Assembly: GCA_025403435.1 (NCBI GenBank)
Contig: CM046332.1
Location: forward strand, 7,805,903-7,869,902
Direction of reading: 5' to 3'
Source: Artocarpus heterophyllus
Taxonomy: Eukaryota > Streptophyta > Magnoliopsida > Rosales > Moraceae
Length of the DNA stretch: 64,000 nucleotides
Shown: in pieces, positions 1 through 11,383 of the stretch
Position numbering within the stretch: the first letter of the stretch is position 1
Layout: each line of letters opens with the position of its first letter
The notes under the pieces: model-generated
What the model saw: the letters and a program-made list of their open reading frames with translations, nothing else
The model's database searches: none
What the model was told of the DNA's origin: nothing
Position numbers and translations under genes: made by a program

Positions 1-159
1 ATTGATCTGAGTAAATCATGAGACTCACTCCCTTTATATAGCTATTGGTCCTGTGGTCAGTCCATATCAGATTTGGTCTCAAAAACTCGAAACAGAATCA
101 AATTCAGATTAGTATCTGATAAGATCCGCGTGAAAACGTGTAATCTTATCTCCCACTGA

Positions 160-235
160 TCGGCAGGCCGAACATTCTGATCGGCAGGCCGCTCAGGCCA
201 GTTTGGCAGGCCGAACACGTCATCCGGCAGGCCAA
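160..235. repeat. Phased dyad array in Cop1 3' LTR (4 units)
   Basis: Units of the form TCGGC-AG-GCCGA start at 160, 181, 203 and 224, a spacing of 21, 22 and 21 bp. The third and fourth units carry TTGGC and CCGGC variants. GC-rich, set in AT-rich LTR sequence. Confidence 0.9.
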
Positions 236-386
236 ACTCCTGAGAAAAATCTCCGCGAATCTTTTATTTTCCACCCGAGATTCTAAAGGATAAAGTCTCA
301 GTTTTGATTCAAATAACCCAATAGAGAAGTTATTTGATCAAAACAAACTTTCTCAAAATAATCTCTAAGAAAATAAATCAATTCAC

Positions 387-545
387 AATAATTCTACAAG
401 TTTATCTTGTTCTAATTTGTCCAAAATTAAAACAACCGATAAATAGACATGAATTATCTGATCGCAATAATTCAACAAGTTTATCTTGAACTAATTTCTT
501 ACAAAATTAATTCAACCGATAAAGACATGAATTATTTGATTCTTA
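387..545. repeat. 79-bp direct repeat inside copia LTR
   Basis: AATAATTC(T/A)ACAAG begins at 387 and again at 466. Each is followed by a similar stretch ending in a CGATAAA...GACATGAATTAT motif. The same tandem pair is visible in the other copia LTRs (for example 10080-10240 and 17740-17895), so it belongs to the family and is not a local event. Confidence 0.7.
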
Positions 546-1671
546 CAAATTTTAAACCAATCTGATAAATCTGACATAAGTCACCAATTATTGGAAAAGC
601 ACGCCGTGTCGTTACAGGATTTTGTGAGCTAGCAAAGGGGACCAAAATGGTCCTATAAAGTTCAAGCTCATGATAATTATGAAACCCAATATCCCAGATA
701 TACATTTCACAATTATCAACTCTAACGCTACTCCACTAAAAGCTTGGAGCTGCACTCTCGAACTTTATAGAATTAAGAAGCTCGTGTAGCTAAGTCTCCA
801 TGACATATCATAGTGTATCGCATCCCCATATGTTTATCCATAATCGGCTTAAGGACAAGTTCTGTCTTACCTTCCCGATTATTTTTATCTTACGTTCCAT
901 TGTCTCATCATTAGAAAACTTACCATCTAAATATAGTATACCATTCGATTACACCTATGTATCCAAATGGTTGAGCGCTCTAGTTTTCCAATTACAGGAC
1001 AACGCATAGAAGAGGATATCATTACTCCTAAAGAGGAGCTATGGATTCCATATCTATGAATAACAAGTCTACGCTATCAAGAGTCGTGCCTCCAACGTAC
1101 CGGCATGCATACCACTATAGAGATGTGGGAGTCACCCATTGGTACATCAAAAGACACAAGTCGAGGCAACGGGCCCACTATTCATCTCAGGATTAAGATA
1201 CAATACAAATGACTGTCTAAAGTGAATCGATTTGCCAAGACAGAATTATTAATCAAAATCAATTCACTTTATGTCCCGATCCAACACATCGTCACCTATG
1301 ACAACGCGCCAATGTTTCTATTCACGGAGTCCAACTCCGATGGTCAAGACAAACCATCTCCCAAAAGGGATATAGACAACATAACAATCTTTACATGAAT
1401 AAAGCGCCCAACTTTATTCCTTCGATTGCGGATCATATGTTTTAGACCGTCACCCTAAGAATCGTGTCTTTCACATAATCAGTCCATCATATGCCCAATT
1501 CTTAAGGTTTAGACTGACAGTCTCAGACTACTGTTTGCTTATCATACATTCAACGAATATGAACATAATAAGGACAAGATTTGGTATATATATGAATGAA
1601 TAAATTCTTTATTCATAAAAATGTCTTCAAAATCATATTACATTTTTACTCCTTAGGGCATACATGTCTAT

Positions 1672-1698
1672 CAGTATCCGCATTTGTTTTGTTTCTAG
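1672..1698 (+). pseudogene. pol: C-terminal tail of gypsy pol (last 8 codons and stop)
   Basis: Reads QYPHLFCF then TAG. This matches the end of the Gyp3 chromodomain tail (LYPHLFCF). It is too short to stand as a gene and is reported because it fixes the truncation point of Gyp1. Confidence 0.75.
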
Positions 1699-2020
1699 AT
1701 TGATATGTAAATTTCGAGGGCGAAATTTTTTTGGGGGTGGAGAGTTGTAACGCCCCAAAATTTATTTAACATTATTGTAATGTAAAATAATGAATTAGTG
1801 TGCCGTAATTAATGTTTCAACATTAATTTGATCATTTGGTTAAATTTTGAATTTTAAGTTGTTTTGTTAATTTAGTAAATTCTAATGATTTCTTATTGTT
1901 TTAAAAATGTTGTTTTGAGATTTAAAACACAACTGTTTGTAAAATGCTAAAAATATTCCATTTTACAAAAACCATGGGTGGCACATGGTTTTCGCATAGT
2001 AAAACCGCCCATCATTTCTC

Positions 2021-2030
2021 TATATTTATT
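2021..2030 (+). promoter_or_regulatory. TATA-like promoter element of Gyp1 LTR
   Basis: TATATTTATT followed by a (CT)-rich tract (2031-2110). The same TATA plus pyrimidine tract arrangement occurs in Gyp2 and Gyp3 LTRs. Confidence 0.55.
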
Positions 2031-2590
2031 CCCTCTCTCACTTTCTTCCTCTCACTCTCGTGTGATCTCTCTCACTCTCCCTCTCGGTCTCTCTTCTTCT
2101 CTCTCAATTTCTCCTCAAATTTTTGAATCAAAATTTGAATCCAAGCATCAGGTTAGCAAGGAGGAAGCTCGGGAACATGATTTGGCAGCCAAGAACGTGG
2201 ATTGAAGCTTCGATTCGAGGTTAGTTTTGAAATTTCTAAACTTTTTCAAAATTTTCAATTTTCATGCATTTTTGAAATCTAAATTTGTTTGAGCTTAGAA
2301 AACCTTTGATTTGAGTTAAAGGAACTTAGAACACCTAGAATCTAAGCTTGGATTGAAGAAAAACGGATTAGATTTAAGATTTTTCATTTTTCCTCATTTT
2401 CTCCCATTTTCGGATTTTTGAGATTTTTGTGTTTAAATCTTGTTTAAATGAGTTCAAAAGTGTTCTATTATGTTTTTCTATCATCTATGAATGTTTTCCA
2501 TGCCTGAAATTTGAGAAAAATAGGTTAAAATCAAGATTTGGATTTTAGGAGAACCAAAACCCATGGTTGGAATTTCTGGGTTTTTCCAGT

Positions 2591-2735
2591 TTGGTAGGCC
2601 GAACTATGTGTTCGGTAGGCCGGATTCAAAGGATCGGCAGGCCAGACTCATCCATTCGGCAGGCCAAACCTGAGAAATGTCTAGCCGATCGGATCTGATT
2701 TCTGGCAGGCCGAAGCAGGGCGCCCAGCAGGCCGG
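2591..2735. repeat. Phased dyad array in Gyp1 LTR (about 7 units)
   Basis: Units related to TCGGC-AG-GCCGA start near 2591, 2612, 2634, 2656, 2681 (degenerate), 2702 and 2724, a spacing of 21-25 bp. The array lies about 560 bp downstream of the TATA-like site, so it should be transcribed. Confidence 0.85.
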
Positions 2736-3888
2736 CAGGGCCTAGAATATTTTGTGATTTTTCATTTGTTTTCACTGTTTTCAACCCCGATTGAAATTCC
2801 AACCTTGTAAAATGATTTTAAAGATACAAATGGCACACTAGGACATCATGAAATAGTTTAGTAACATAGAATGTCTCGAACTAGATATTGATCGACTTAG
2901 TGTGTATCTAGGATCGTTCGTAGTTCTGCGGAGCTAACGTATAGCAGGCCGGGATTACGATGTGGGGCACTAGCATGAGTATCGAGGTAGGACTTCTACC
3001 CTTTCTTTGGTAACCCAATTTCAAATGATTTGGCTTTGAAAATGGTTTTTGTAAAAATGTTTTCAACGATTGGTTGAAAATGAATTTATCGGTTGTATTT
3101 TTGTAAACCATGAACTGAGATGAACTTCATAATGAATGTTAATGAAAATATCTTGTAAGTGGACTTTGTATGATAATAGAAATAAATATAAGGGCATGAT
3201 ACCATATCAGAGATCGGGTCGTGTAGTGATCGACCTTGGGGGCTGGTCCCGAAACCCAACTGGGCCACTACGGTGGTGATATCCTTATGGTTTGCCTAGA
3301 AAAAAAGAAAATGATGTTTCTGGTCGACCTAATAAACTGTTTTGGGTAAGAACGGTTTTATTTAAATTTATTTACTTATTCAAGGTTTCTTTTAAATAAT
3401 TCCCTAAGTAGTGAGACTTTTCTTTAAATTAAATGATTTATTAAAATTTAGTCCTACTGAGCCTTTCGCTCACATTTTGTTTGTTTTTAAATTTCGCCCT
3501 CTAGGTGGATTCCCACTTAGGTTCAGAGAGGACTCATCGGACAGAACTCAGGAGCAGGAGAAGGATTAGTAGGTTATTTGTATTAATTGAACAAGGTATG
3601 TAATGTTTTTAACTTCCTTTATGCTTGGACTATGGTTGTATTATTATATTGTCAGTACTATATGTGTGCACAAGTTGTGGGTCAGTAGGATCCATACTCA
3701 TAGTTTTTTATTATTTTATTATTTTATTATCCACTTAATGTTTATGAATTCTTTCATACAATGTTGTTTTGAAACTTTCACATTTTAGATATTTGATTCA
3801 ACCCCTAAAATTCTTGATTTTAATTAAATTCTCTTTTAATTAATTTAAATAATCTGCCACGTCACCTCCCGTACCCCAGGGCGTGACA

Positions 3889-6800
3889 ACGTGCTTCCAA
3901 CTTATTCGCATCTTTAAATAGGACATGAGCCAGACATCCGCATATGTGAATATGGTTTAAAGATGTCTTCCTACCCGTCCACAATTCATGAGGAGTTTTA
4001 GGGATCGATTTTGAAGGCACATTGTTCAAAAGATAACATGCGGTTTGTAGTGCATATCCCCAAAAGGATAAAAGCAATGATGAATAACTCATCATGGTCC
4101 TTACCATGTCTAATAAAGTCTTATTCCTTCTTTTCGCTACACCATTCTGCTTCGGAATGCCTAGCGCCATCAAATGGGATAAAATCCCATTCTAATAAGT
4201 GTCCTAGAAACTTATCGGAAAGGTATTCTCCACCTCGATCGGATCGAAGTGCATTTATGGGTCTGCCCAATTGTTTTTCCACTTTAGCCCAAAACTCCTT
4301 GAACTTGTCATAAGTTTCGCTTTTGTGGTGCATTAGGTACACATACCCATATCTTGAGTAATCATCAATAAAAGTGACGAAGTACTCATACCCTCCTCAT
4401 GCCCGGATGTTCATCGGTCCGTAAACTTCACTATGCATAAGTTCTAGAACCCCTTCGGCCCTATTGCCCTTAGACTCGAACGGTCTTTTGGTCATTTTAC
4501 CCTCCGAACAAGATTCACATTGAGGTATAGATTTCACCTTTAATTGATTTAAAGGTCCATCCTTTACTAGCCTATGAATCCTATTCAGGTTAACACGACC
4601 AAGGCACAATGCCAAAGATAAGTCTTATTAGAGTAAGAAGTTCTAAGTCTTTTAGAGTTATTATCATTCATCTCAACATTAAGTAGTAAGTCCATCTTAG
4701 GTTTGATAAAATATAGATTATTTTGCATCCATCCAAAATAGATAAAAGAATTGTTTTTACGAATCACTACTTTATTATTAAAAGAAACCAAATAGGAGTC
4801 TTTAAATAAACAAGCTATAGAAATTAAATTCCTTCTAAATTTTGAAATATAAAAACAATCTTGCAAAATTAAATCCCTATAATTATCAAAAAAAGATGAA
4901 AGTCTCTCACTGCTTCTACCAAGACCAAGGATCCATGTCTAATAAAGTCCTATTCCTTCTCTTCGCTACGCCATTCTACTATGGAGTGCCCAACACAGTC
5001 AAATGGGATAAATCCCATTCTAATAAGTGTCTTGGAAACTTATCAGAAAGGTATTCTCTACCTCAATAGGATCGAAGTGCATTTATAGGTCTACCCAATT
5101 GTTTTTCCACTTTAGCCCAAAACTCCTTGAACTTGTCATAAGTTTTGCTTTTGTGGTGCATCAGGTACACATACCCATATCTTGAGTAATCATCAACAAA
5201 AGTGACGAAGTAATCATTCCCTCCCTATGCCCGGATGTTCATCGGTCCATAATCATCACTATGCATAAGTTCTAGAACCCCTTCGACCCTATTGCCCTTA
5301 GACCCGAACGGTCTTTTGGTCATTTTACCCTCTGACCAAGATTCACATTGAGGTATAGATTCCACCTTTAATTGACTTAAAGGTCCATCCTTTACTAGCC
5401 TATAAATCCTATTCAGGTTAACACGACCAAGGCGTAAATGACAAAGATAAGTTTTATTAGAGTAAGAAGTTCTAAGTCTTTTAGAGTTATTATCATCCAT
5501 CTCAACATTAAGTGGTAAGTCCATCTTAGGTTTGATAAAATATAGATTATTTTGCATCCATCCAAAACAGATACAAGATTTGTTTTTACAAATCACTATT
5601 TTATTATTAAAAGAAACCAAATAGGAGTCTTTAAACAAACAAGCTATAGAAATTAAATTCCTCTTAAATCTTGAAATATAAAAACAATCTCGTAAAATTA
5701 AATTCCTATAATTATCAAAATAAAGATGGACGTCTCTCACTACTTCTGGCAAGACCAAGGATCCGTGTCTAATAAAGTCCTATTCCTTCTTTTCGTTATG
5801 CCATTCTACTACAGAGTGCCTGGCGCAGTCAAATAGGATAAAATCCCATTCTAATTAGTGTCCAAGAAACTTATCAGAAAGGTATTCTCCACCACAACGG
5901 ATCAAAGTGCATTTATGGGTCTACCCAATTGTTTTTCCACTTCAGCCCAAAACTTCCTAAACTTGTCATAAGTTTTGCTTTTGTGGTGCATCAGGTACAC
6001 ATACCCATATCTTGAGTAATCATCAATAAAAGTGACGAAGTACTCATACCCTCCTCATGCTCAGATGTTCATCAGTTCGTAAACATCACTATGCATAAGT
6101 TCTAGAACCCCTTCGGCCCTATTGCCCTTAGACCCGAACGGTCTTTTGGTCATTTTACCCTCTGAACAAGATTCACATTGAGGTATAGATTCAACCTTTA
6201 ATTGACTTAATGTCCATCCCTTACTAACCTTTGAATCCTATTCAGGTTAACATGACCAAGGCGCTGCCAAAGATAAGTCTTATTAGAGTAGGAAGTTTTA
6301 AGTCTTTTAGAGTTAATACCATTCATCTCAACATTAAGAAGTAAGTTCATCTTTAGTTTGATAAAATATAGATTATTTTACATCCATCTAGAACAGATAA
6401 AATATTTGTTTTTACGAATCACTACTTTATTATTAAAAGAAACCATATAGGTGTCTTTAAATAAACAAGCTATAGAAATTAAATTCCTTTTAAATTTTGA
6501 AATATAAAAACAATCTCAAAAAATTAAATTCCTATAATTATCAAAATAAAGATGGACGTCTCTCACTGCTTCCGCCAAGACCAAGGATCCATCGCCCATC
6601 TGAAGCATGAAGTCTTCATGAACTAGACTTCTCGTTTCTTTGAACCCCTGTAAAGAAACACAAACATGATTAGTTGCACCGAAATCTATGACCCAGATGT
6701 CACTAGATTCCTCAACTAAACAAGTTTCTAAATACAGAAGATCACACCTACCTCCTTTGGAAATGAAGTCATTGCAATGCTCTTTATGTGCTCGACCTTC

Positions 6801-7569
6801 CCACAAAAGAAACACTTAAGATTCTTTGGGTTCTTCTTCTTCTTCTTCTTGCTCTTGTTGTTAGCAGGAACAGAAGACTTCTCATTCTTGGCCCGTTACC
6901 TCTTTCCATTCCCAGAGTTGAGATTGGAACCAAAAGCAACTGCCAAATTGGCCTCGCCACCAGCAGGAGACTCCCTGACCAGTAGTTCAAACTCTTATAA
7001 CTGTTTCATTAATTATGTTAAGGTCATATCCTGTCTATTGCTCAAATTAAAAGTAGTTCTAAATAGAATAAATTCCTTTGACAAAGTCTCAAAGACCATA
7101 GCCATCTGAGTTTCAGCATCAATGTCGGCTCCATTGGTTTGTGCCTTAGTGAGGTAACCCATGACCAACAACATGTGCTCCTTTACAGATGTCCTCAGTC
7201 TCTGCTTACAGTTCAAGAGTTTCCAAAGCGCCCTTTGCCGTTTTGTTATGGCCTGGCCTCCAAAATGGTCTGCTAGATTATCCAAGATCTACTTAGTAGT
7301 CTCATAATCCTCATGTTGTGCCTGCAGCACATTATTCATGCTTGCCATAACATGGCAGTGAGCTTGATCATTTGCATCTTTTTAACGATTGTACGCTTGG
7401 AATTGCTCATTAGTGGAATCTCCCGTAGGCTCGGAAGGACAAGGGGTTATCAGCACAAATTTCAGTGTCTCAAAGGAGAGGACGATATCCAAGTTCCATT
7501 TCCAATCATTATAATTCTCTTTAGTTAATTTTTTTTGCCAAGTATTGAAGATAAAATGTTTTTAGACAT
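3889..7569 (-). pseudogene. gag-pol: Cop1 gag-pol relic (gag, protease, integrase; RT and RNase H lost)
   Basis: A Ty1/copia gag-pol read from an ATG at 7569 towards lower coordinates. Gag is recognisable around 7285-7013 ([18 protein letters not shown] block). The zinc knuckle near 6830-6780 keeps the first two Cys and the His, but a 1-base deletion destroys its last Cys. Protease follows with DFGATNH in place of DSGATNH (near 6690). The pre-integrase and integrase region is present three times because of an 829-bp tandem triplication. At 3889 the frame stops at Gyp1; everything downstream of the integrase is missing up to the LTR. Many stops and frameshifts; not functional. The family is clear, but the copia lineage is not assigned. 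Confidence 0.9.
4106..6590. repeat. Tandem triplication of an 829-bp integrase segment
   Basis: Three head-to-tail copies: 4106-4934, 4935-5764 and 5765-6590. At both internal junctions the protease-proximal sequence GACCAAGGATCC runs straight into integrase sequence (A/G)TGTCTAATAAAGTC. The two sequences that were joined, ACCATGTC and GGATCCATC, share CCAT, so a 4-base microhomology is visible at the breakpoint. The copies differ from one another at scattered bases and small indels, so the event is not recent. No other copia copy in the window shows it. Confidence 0.9.
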
Positions 7570-8510
7570 TTTAAAACTACAATAAAGAATCATATATCAA
7601 ACATATCATGTAAAAACTTACAAATGTGTTTATGTATCAAAACCTTGAAAATATCACAACCTTGCAACGATAATTCGCAACTCAGAATTCAACAAGCTCC
7701 TAGGGGAGTCATGCCAAATTCAATTAAGAACACAGATCCCCTCCTGATTAATATATGCCATCTAGGACCCGTATAATCCAACATATATCAATAATCGTTC
7801 TTTGGCCATTAATTTTATTAACAAAGCTCCTAAGGGAGGTTAATAATAAAATTAATATGGGTGTTAACCATCGTTTCAATTTTTTATCCATGACTTATAA
7901 TCACCACCTAGGGGTGTGCAACTATACATCATGCTAAAACACCTTATCCCCTCAGAGATGCAATCTAGTATATGATAGAAATCCCTTCCTAGGGGTCGGG
8001 ACTACCATGTTCTTCCTATGGACCAACGATGGAGGCCTTAGGTCCTCTCTTCGAAAACTTTCTCCCACTCAATCTTTTGAAATCAAGGTTTTATTTTAAA
8101 AAAGGCATGCATGAACAATTTTAATATGAGCGGCACTCCCTATTCTATATGGCATGTTATCAATATACATGGCAAATCATATTATAATATAGATAAGCAA
8201 AGCAATCAAGCAATGCTACAAGCATAATAATAATAAATAACCGTATTATTATGGTTCCACCCCAGGGAATAGAAAACAAAGATTACAAGAGAATAATCGA
8301 AACATATTATCGATTCTTCATCCTTGAACCCTCAAGCTGTATCATTCTTCATGTAATGCCCATCTTAAGGTCTTTAATCTGCTATGAATCGAATACTTCA
8401 TATTTTCGGTTATATCCAAATTTAATGTTTCTTAGAATTATCCCAAAAATAAAATTAAGATTGCACTAAAAACTGCACCTTTTCTAGAAAAATTTTCAGC
8501 TCTCTACAAG

Positions 8511-8736
8511 CAAGCCGATCTAGGTGATAGGCCTATCCGTCATGACCCACAGGCCTGCCGATCTTCACAGATTGGCCTGCGGATTCATGACAGATCGGCT
8601 TGCCAAACTAGAAGTTTGGCCTACCGCTAGAGCCATCTGATTTCTGCCATGCTGATGACCTGTCGAGCCTTACGCCCAGCCTACTAATCTACGACAATCG
8701 GCCTGCCAAACTAGAGGGTTCGGCATGCCAACCGAG
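8511..8736. repeat. Dyad array in Cop1 leader
   Basis: Repeated TCGGCCTGCCGA-type units and decayed forms such as TTGGCCTACC and CGGCTTGCCAA, at about 21-23 bp with gaps. Orientation is opposite to the LTR array on the same strand (CT rather than AG spacer). Confidence 0.8.
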
Positions 8737-9228
8737 CAGAGATCACCTATTTCAGAAAATATAGTTTCTAATGCAACTTATCAATTTTATTCTCAACAAT
8801 TCAAAAACATAAAATCAGAGACTTAGGAAATACCTAGAGACGCCATCATCCATCTTCTAGATACGCTTCTAGGTCCGTCTTTTTTGAATTATTATTTAAT
8901 TATAAAATTCTAACAAATTTAAAATTAAATAATAATTATTAAACAGAGATGATAGTCTGTCATCTAATTACATTAAAAACCTAGATAAACATTTAACCTT
9001 TAAGGAACCGTAATCGGTATAAATTAATTAATAAATAATTAAATAATAATTTAATCAGCTATAATTAACTAATAAACATTTACCATATAATCCATGACAA
9101 CATATAAAATATATAGAACCCTAGAATACCAACTCTCTATAAAATTAAATTCAAGCATAGGAGAGGTCAAGATCGCATAATTTATACATATAGCATGATC
9201 ACAAACTCGTAACTTTATATAAAAACTG

Positions 9229-9240
9229 TCTCTGATACCA
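9229..9240 (-). other. Primer-binding site of Cop1 (initiator tRNA-Met)
   Basis: TGGTATCAGAGA on the minus strand, 11 of 12 bases matching TGGTATCAGAGC. It is two bases from the LTR end at 9243. Confidence 0.85.
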
Positions 9241-9242
9241 AT

Positions 9243-9353
9243 TGTTGGAAAAATAGTACGCAGTGAAATTTTAAAATTTTTTATATCAAAGTATTTTCTA
9301 AAACACAAGTTTGACATGCTATATGCATAAATTAACCAGATCTTACTAACCTT
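9243..9353 (-). repeat. Cop1 5' LTR, first part (interrupted by Cop2)
   Basis: Begins TGTTGGAAAAATAGTACG next to the primer-binding site. At 9353 it is cut by Cop2 and resumes at 19036, where TGAATGCCAAA continues the LTR sequence. Confidence 0.9.
9349..9353. repeat. Left target-site duplication of Cop2 (ACCTT)
   Basis: ACCTT directly before the Cop2 LTR. The same five bases follow the other LTR at 19031-19035. Confidence 0.9.
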
Positions 9354-9874
9354 TGTTGGAAACAAAGTGCGCAGGGGAATTTTTTTTTTTTCATCAGAGT
9401 ATTTTCCAAAACACAAGTTTGACATGTTATATGTATAAATTAAACAGATCTTACTAACCTCAGTGTGCCGAAGAACCTCCACAACTTGTGTAGAGAAGTA
9501 ACGTTCCAGAAGAGCCTCAACCAACTGGTCTTCTTTGCTATTCTCTATCCACAACCAGAGTGAGTGTGGGCTCACACGTACAGCTCTTCAACTAGTGACT
9601 CTCCTTCCAACCAATAGAGAGAACCCAAAGCTAGTGCTCATGATTTGTGAACAAAAGCTCTCAGGGAGTTTTTCAGATGCTCAATAGAAGAGTATCACTC
9701 TTAATCTCTCAAATTGATCTAAGTAAATCATGAGACTCACTCCCTTTTTATACCTATTGGTCATGGGGTCAGTCCATATAAGATTAGGTCTCAAAAAAAA
9801 CTCGAAATAGAATTAAGTTTGGATCAATATCTGATAAGATCCTCGTGAAAACGCGTAATCTTATCTACCGCTGA

Positions 9875-9930
9875 TCGGCAGGCCGAACTGGCCAGTTCGG
9901 TAGGCCGAACACATCATCCGACAGGCCGAA
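9875..9930. repeat. Phased dyad array in Cop2 3' LTR (3 units)
   Basis: Starts at 9875, 9897 and 9918 (22 and 21 bp). The first unit is the exact 12-nt consensus TCGGCAGGCCGA. Confidence 0.9.
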
Positions 9931-10916
9931 CTCCCGAGAAAAAATCTCCACGAATCTTTTATTTTCCACCCGAGATTCTAAAAGATAAAGTCTCAGTTTT
10001 GATTTAAATAACCCAATAGAGAAGTTATCTGATCAAAACAAACTTTATCAAGATAATCTCTAAGAAAATAAATCAATTCACAATAATTCTACAAGTTTAT
10101 CTTGTTCTAATTTTGTCCAAAATTAAAACAACCGATAAACAGACAAGAATTATCTGATCGTAATAATTCAACAAGTTTATCTTGAACTAATTTCTTACAA
10201 AATTAATTCAACCAATAAACAGACATGAATTATTAGATTCTTACAAATTTTAAACCAATCTGATAAATCCGACATAAGTCACCAATTATTAGAAAAGCAC
10301 GCCGTGTCGTTACAGGATTTTGTGAGCTAGCAAAGGGGACAAAAATGTACCTATAAAGTTCAAGCTCATGATAATTATGAAACCCAATATCCCAGATATA
10401 CATTTCACAATTATCAACTCCAACGCTACTCCACTAAAAGCTTGGAGCTGCACTCTCGAACTTTATAGAATTACGAAGCTCGTGCAGCTAAGTCTCCATG
10501 ACATATCATAGTGCATCGTATCCCCATATGATAATCCATAATCGGCTTAAGGAAAAGTTCTGTCTTACCTTCCCGATTATTTTTATCTTACGTTCCATTG
10601 TCTCACCATTAGAAAACTTAACATCCAAAGATAGTATATCATTCGGTTACACCTATGTATCCAAATGGTTGAGCGCTCCAGTTTTCCAATTACAAGACAA
10701 CGCATATAAGAGGATATCATTACTCCTAAAGAGGAGCTATGGATTCCATATCCATGAATAACAAGTCTACGCTATCAAGAGTCATGCCTCCAATGTACCG
10801 GCATGCATACCACTATAGAGATGTGGAGTCACCCATTGGTACATCAAAAGACACAAGTCGAGACAACGGGCCCACTATTCATCTCAGGATTAAGATACAA
10901 TACAAATGACTGTCTA

Positions 10917-10967
10917 AAGTGAATCGATTTGCCAAGACAGAATTATTAATCCAAATCAATTCACTTT
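10917..10967. repeat. Conserved 16-bp inverted repeat of the copia LTR
   Basis: AAAGTGAATCGATTTG at 10917-10932 pairs with CAAATCAATTCACTTT ending at 10967, with one mismatch and an 18-nt loop. The same arms are seen at matching places in the other copia LTRs (for example 18577-18628). Confidence 0.75.
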
Positions 10968-11369
10968 ATGTCCCGATCGAACACATCATCACCTATGACA
11001 ACGTGCCAATGTTTCTATTCACGGAGTCCAACTCCAATGGCCAAGACAAACCATCTCCCATAAGGGATATAGACAACATAACAATCTTTACATGAATAAA
11101 GCGCCCAACATTATTCCCTCGATTGCGGATCATATGTTTTAGACCATCACCTTAAGAATCATGTCTTCCGCATAATCATCCCATCATATGCCCAATTGTT
11201 AAGGTTTAGATTGACAGTCTCAGACTACTATTTGCTTATCATACATTCAAAAAATATGAACATAAAGGGGACAAGATTTGGTATATATAAATGAAGAAAT
11301 TCTTTATTGATAAAAATGTCTCCAAAAAACGTATTACATTTTTACTCCTTAGTGCATACATGTCTAACA

Positions 11370-11381
11370 ATCTCCCACTTA
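11370..11381 (-). other. Polypurine tract of Cop2
   Basis: Minus-strand AAGTGGGAGAT directly before the 3' LTR start TGTTAGAC. It is the plus-strand primer for reverse transcription; the same tract occurs in Cop5 (34820-34832). Confidence 0.85.
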
Positions 11382-11383
11382 CA

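Larger units (their letters stand above)
1..1670 (-). mobile_element. Cop1 3' LTR, cut by the window edge
   Basis: Copia-family LTR in reverse orientation. It aligns by eye with the complete Cop2 LTRs from about 360 bp inside the LTR. It ends at ATGTCTA, three bases short of the family terminus GTCTAACA, where Gyp1 sequence begins. It carries the four-unit dyad array (160-235), the 79-bp direct repeat and the conserved inverted repeat of the family. It is assigned to Cop1 because it is on the same strand as, and next to, the Cop1 internal region; the left end is outside the window. Confidence 0.8.
1671..3888 (+). mobile_element. Gyp1: truncated gypsy 3' end with 3' LTR
   Basis: Holds the last codons of a gypsy pol (1672-1698), about 47 bp of 3' untranslated sequence with a G-rich polypurine tract (near 1727-1744), and one full LTR. 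The same short pol tail and spacer lie next to the LTR of Gyp3, showing that this is the same family. The rest of the element is missing. The left junction abuts a Cop1 LTR and the right junction abuts Cop1 integrase sequence, so an insertion into Cop1 was followed by a deletion of the gypsy 5' part together with the copia RT/RNase H half. Confidence 0.85.
1746..3888 (+). repeat. Gyp1 LTR, 2143 bp
   Basis: Begins TGTAACGCCCC and ends GGGCGTGACA, a TG...CA terminus repeated in Gyp2 and Gyp3. It contains a TATA-like site near 2021, a CT-rich tract just downstream, and the dyad array at 2591-2735. Two antisense open frames in it (about 2908-3268) are short and not conserved as proteins. Confidence 0.93.
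7570..9242 (-). other. Cop1 5' leader (untranslated region between PBS and gag)
   Basis: About 1.67 kb with no coding potential, collinear with the leaders of Cop2, Cop5 and, in part, Cop3 and Cop6. It holds CCTAGGGG-type hairpin sequences (near 7700, 7830, 7910 and 7990), the leader dyad array (8511-8736) and the primer-binding site at the far end. Confidence 0.85.
9354..11369 (-). repeat. Cop2 3' LTR, 2016 bp
   Basis: TGTTGGAAAC ... GTCTAACA on the plus strand, ending next to the polypurine tract. It contains three dyad units (9875, 9897, 9918) and the inverted repeat at 10917-10967. Confidence 0.95.

Noticed and set aside
3086..3268. Antisense frames inside gypsy LTRs (MAQLGFGTSPQGRSLHDPISDM and similar at 59016)
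   Set aside because: Seen in two LTR copies because the LTR itself is conserved; strand relative to the element is fixed and the frame breaks elsewhere, with no protein-like constraint evident.
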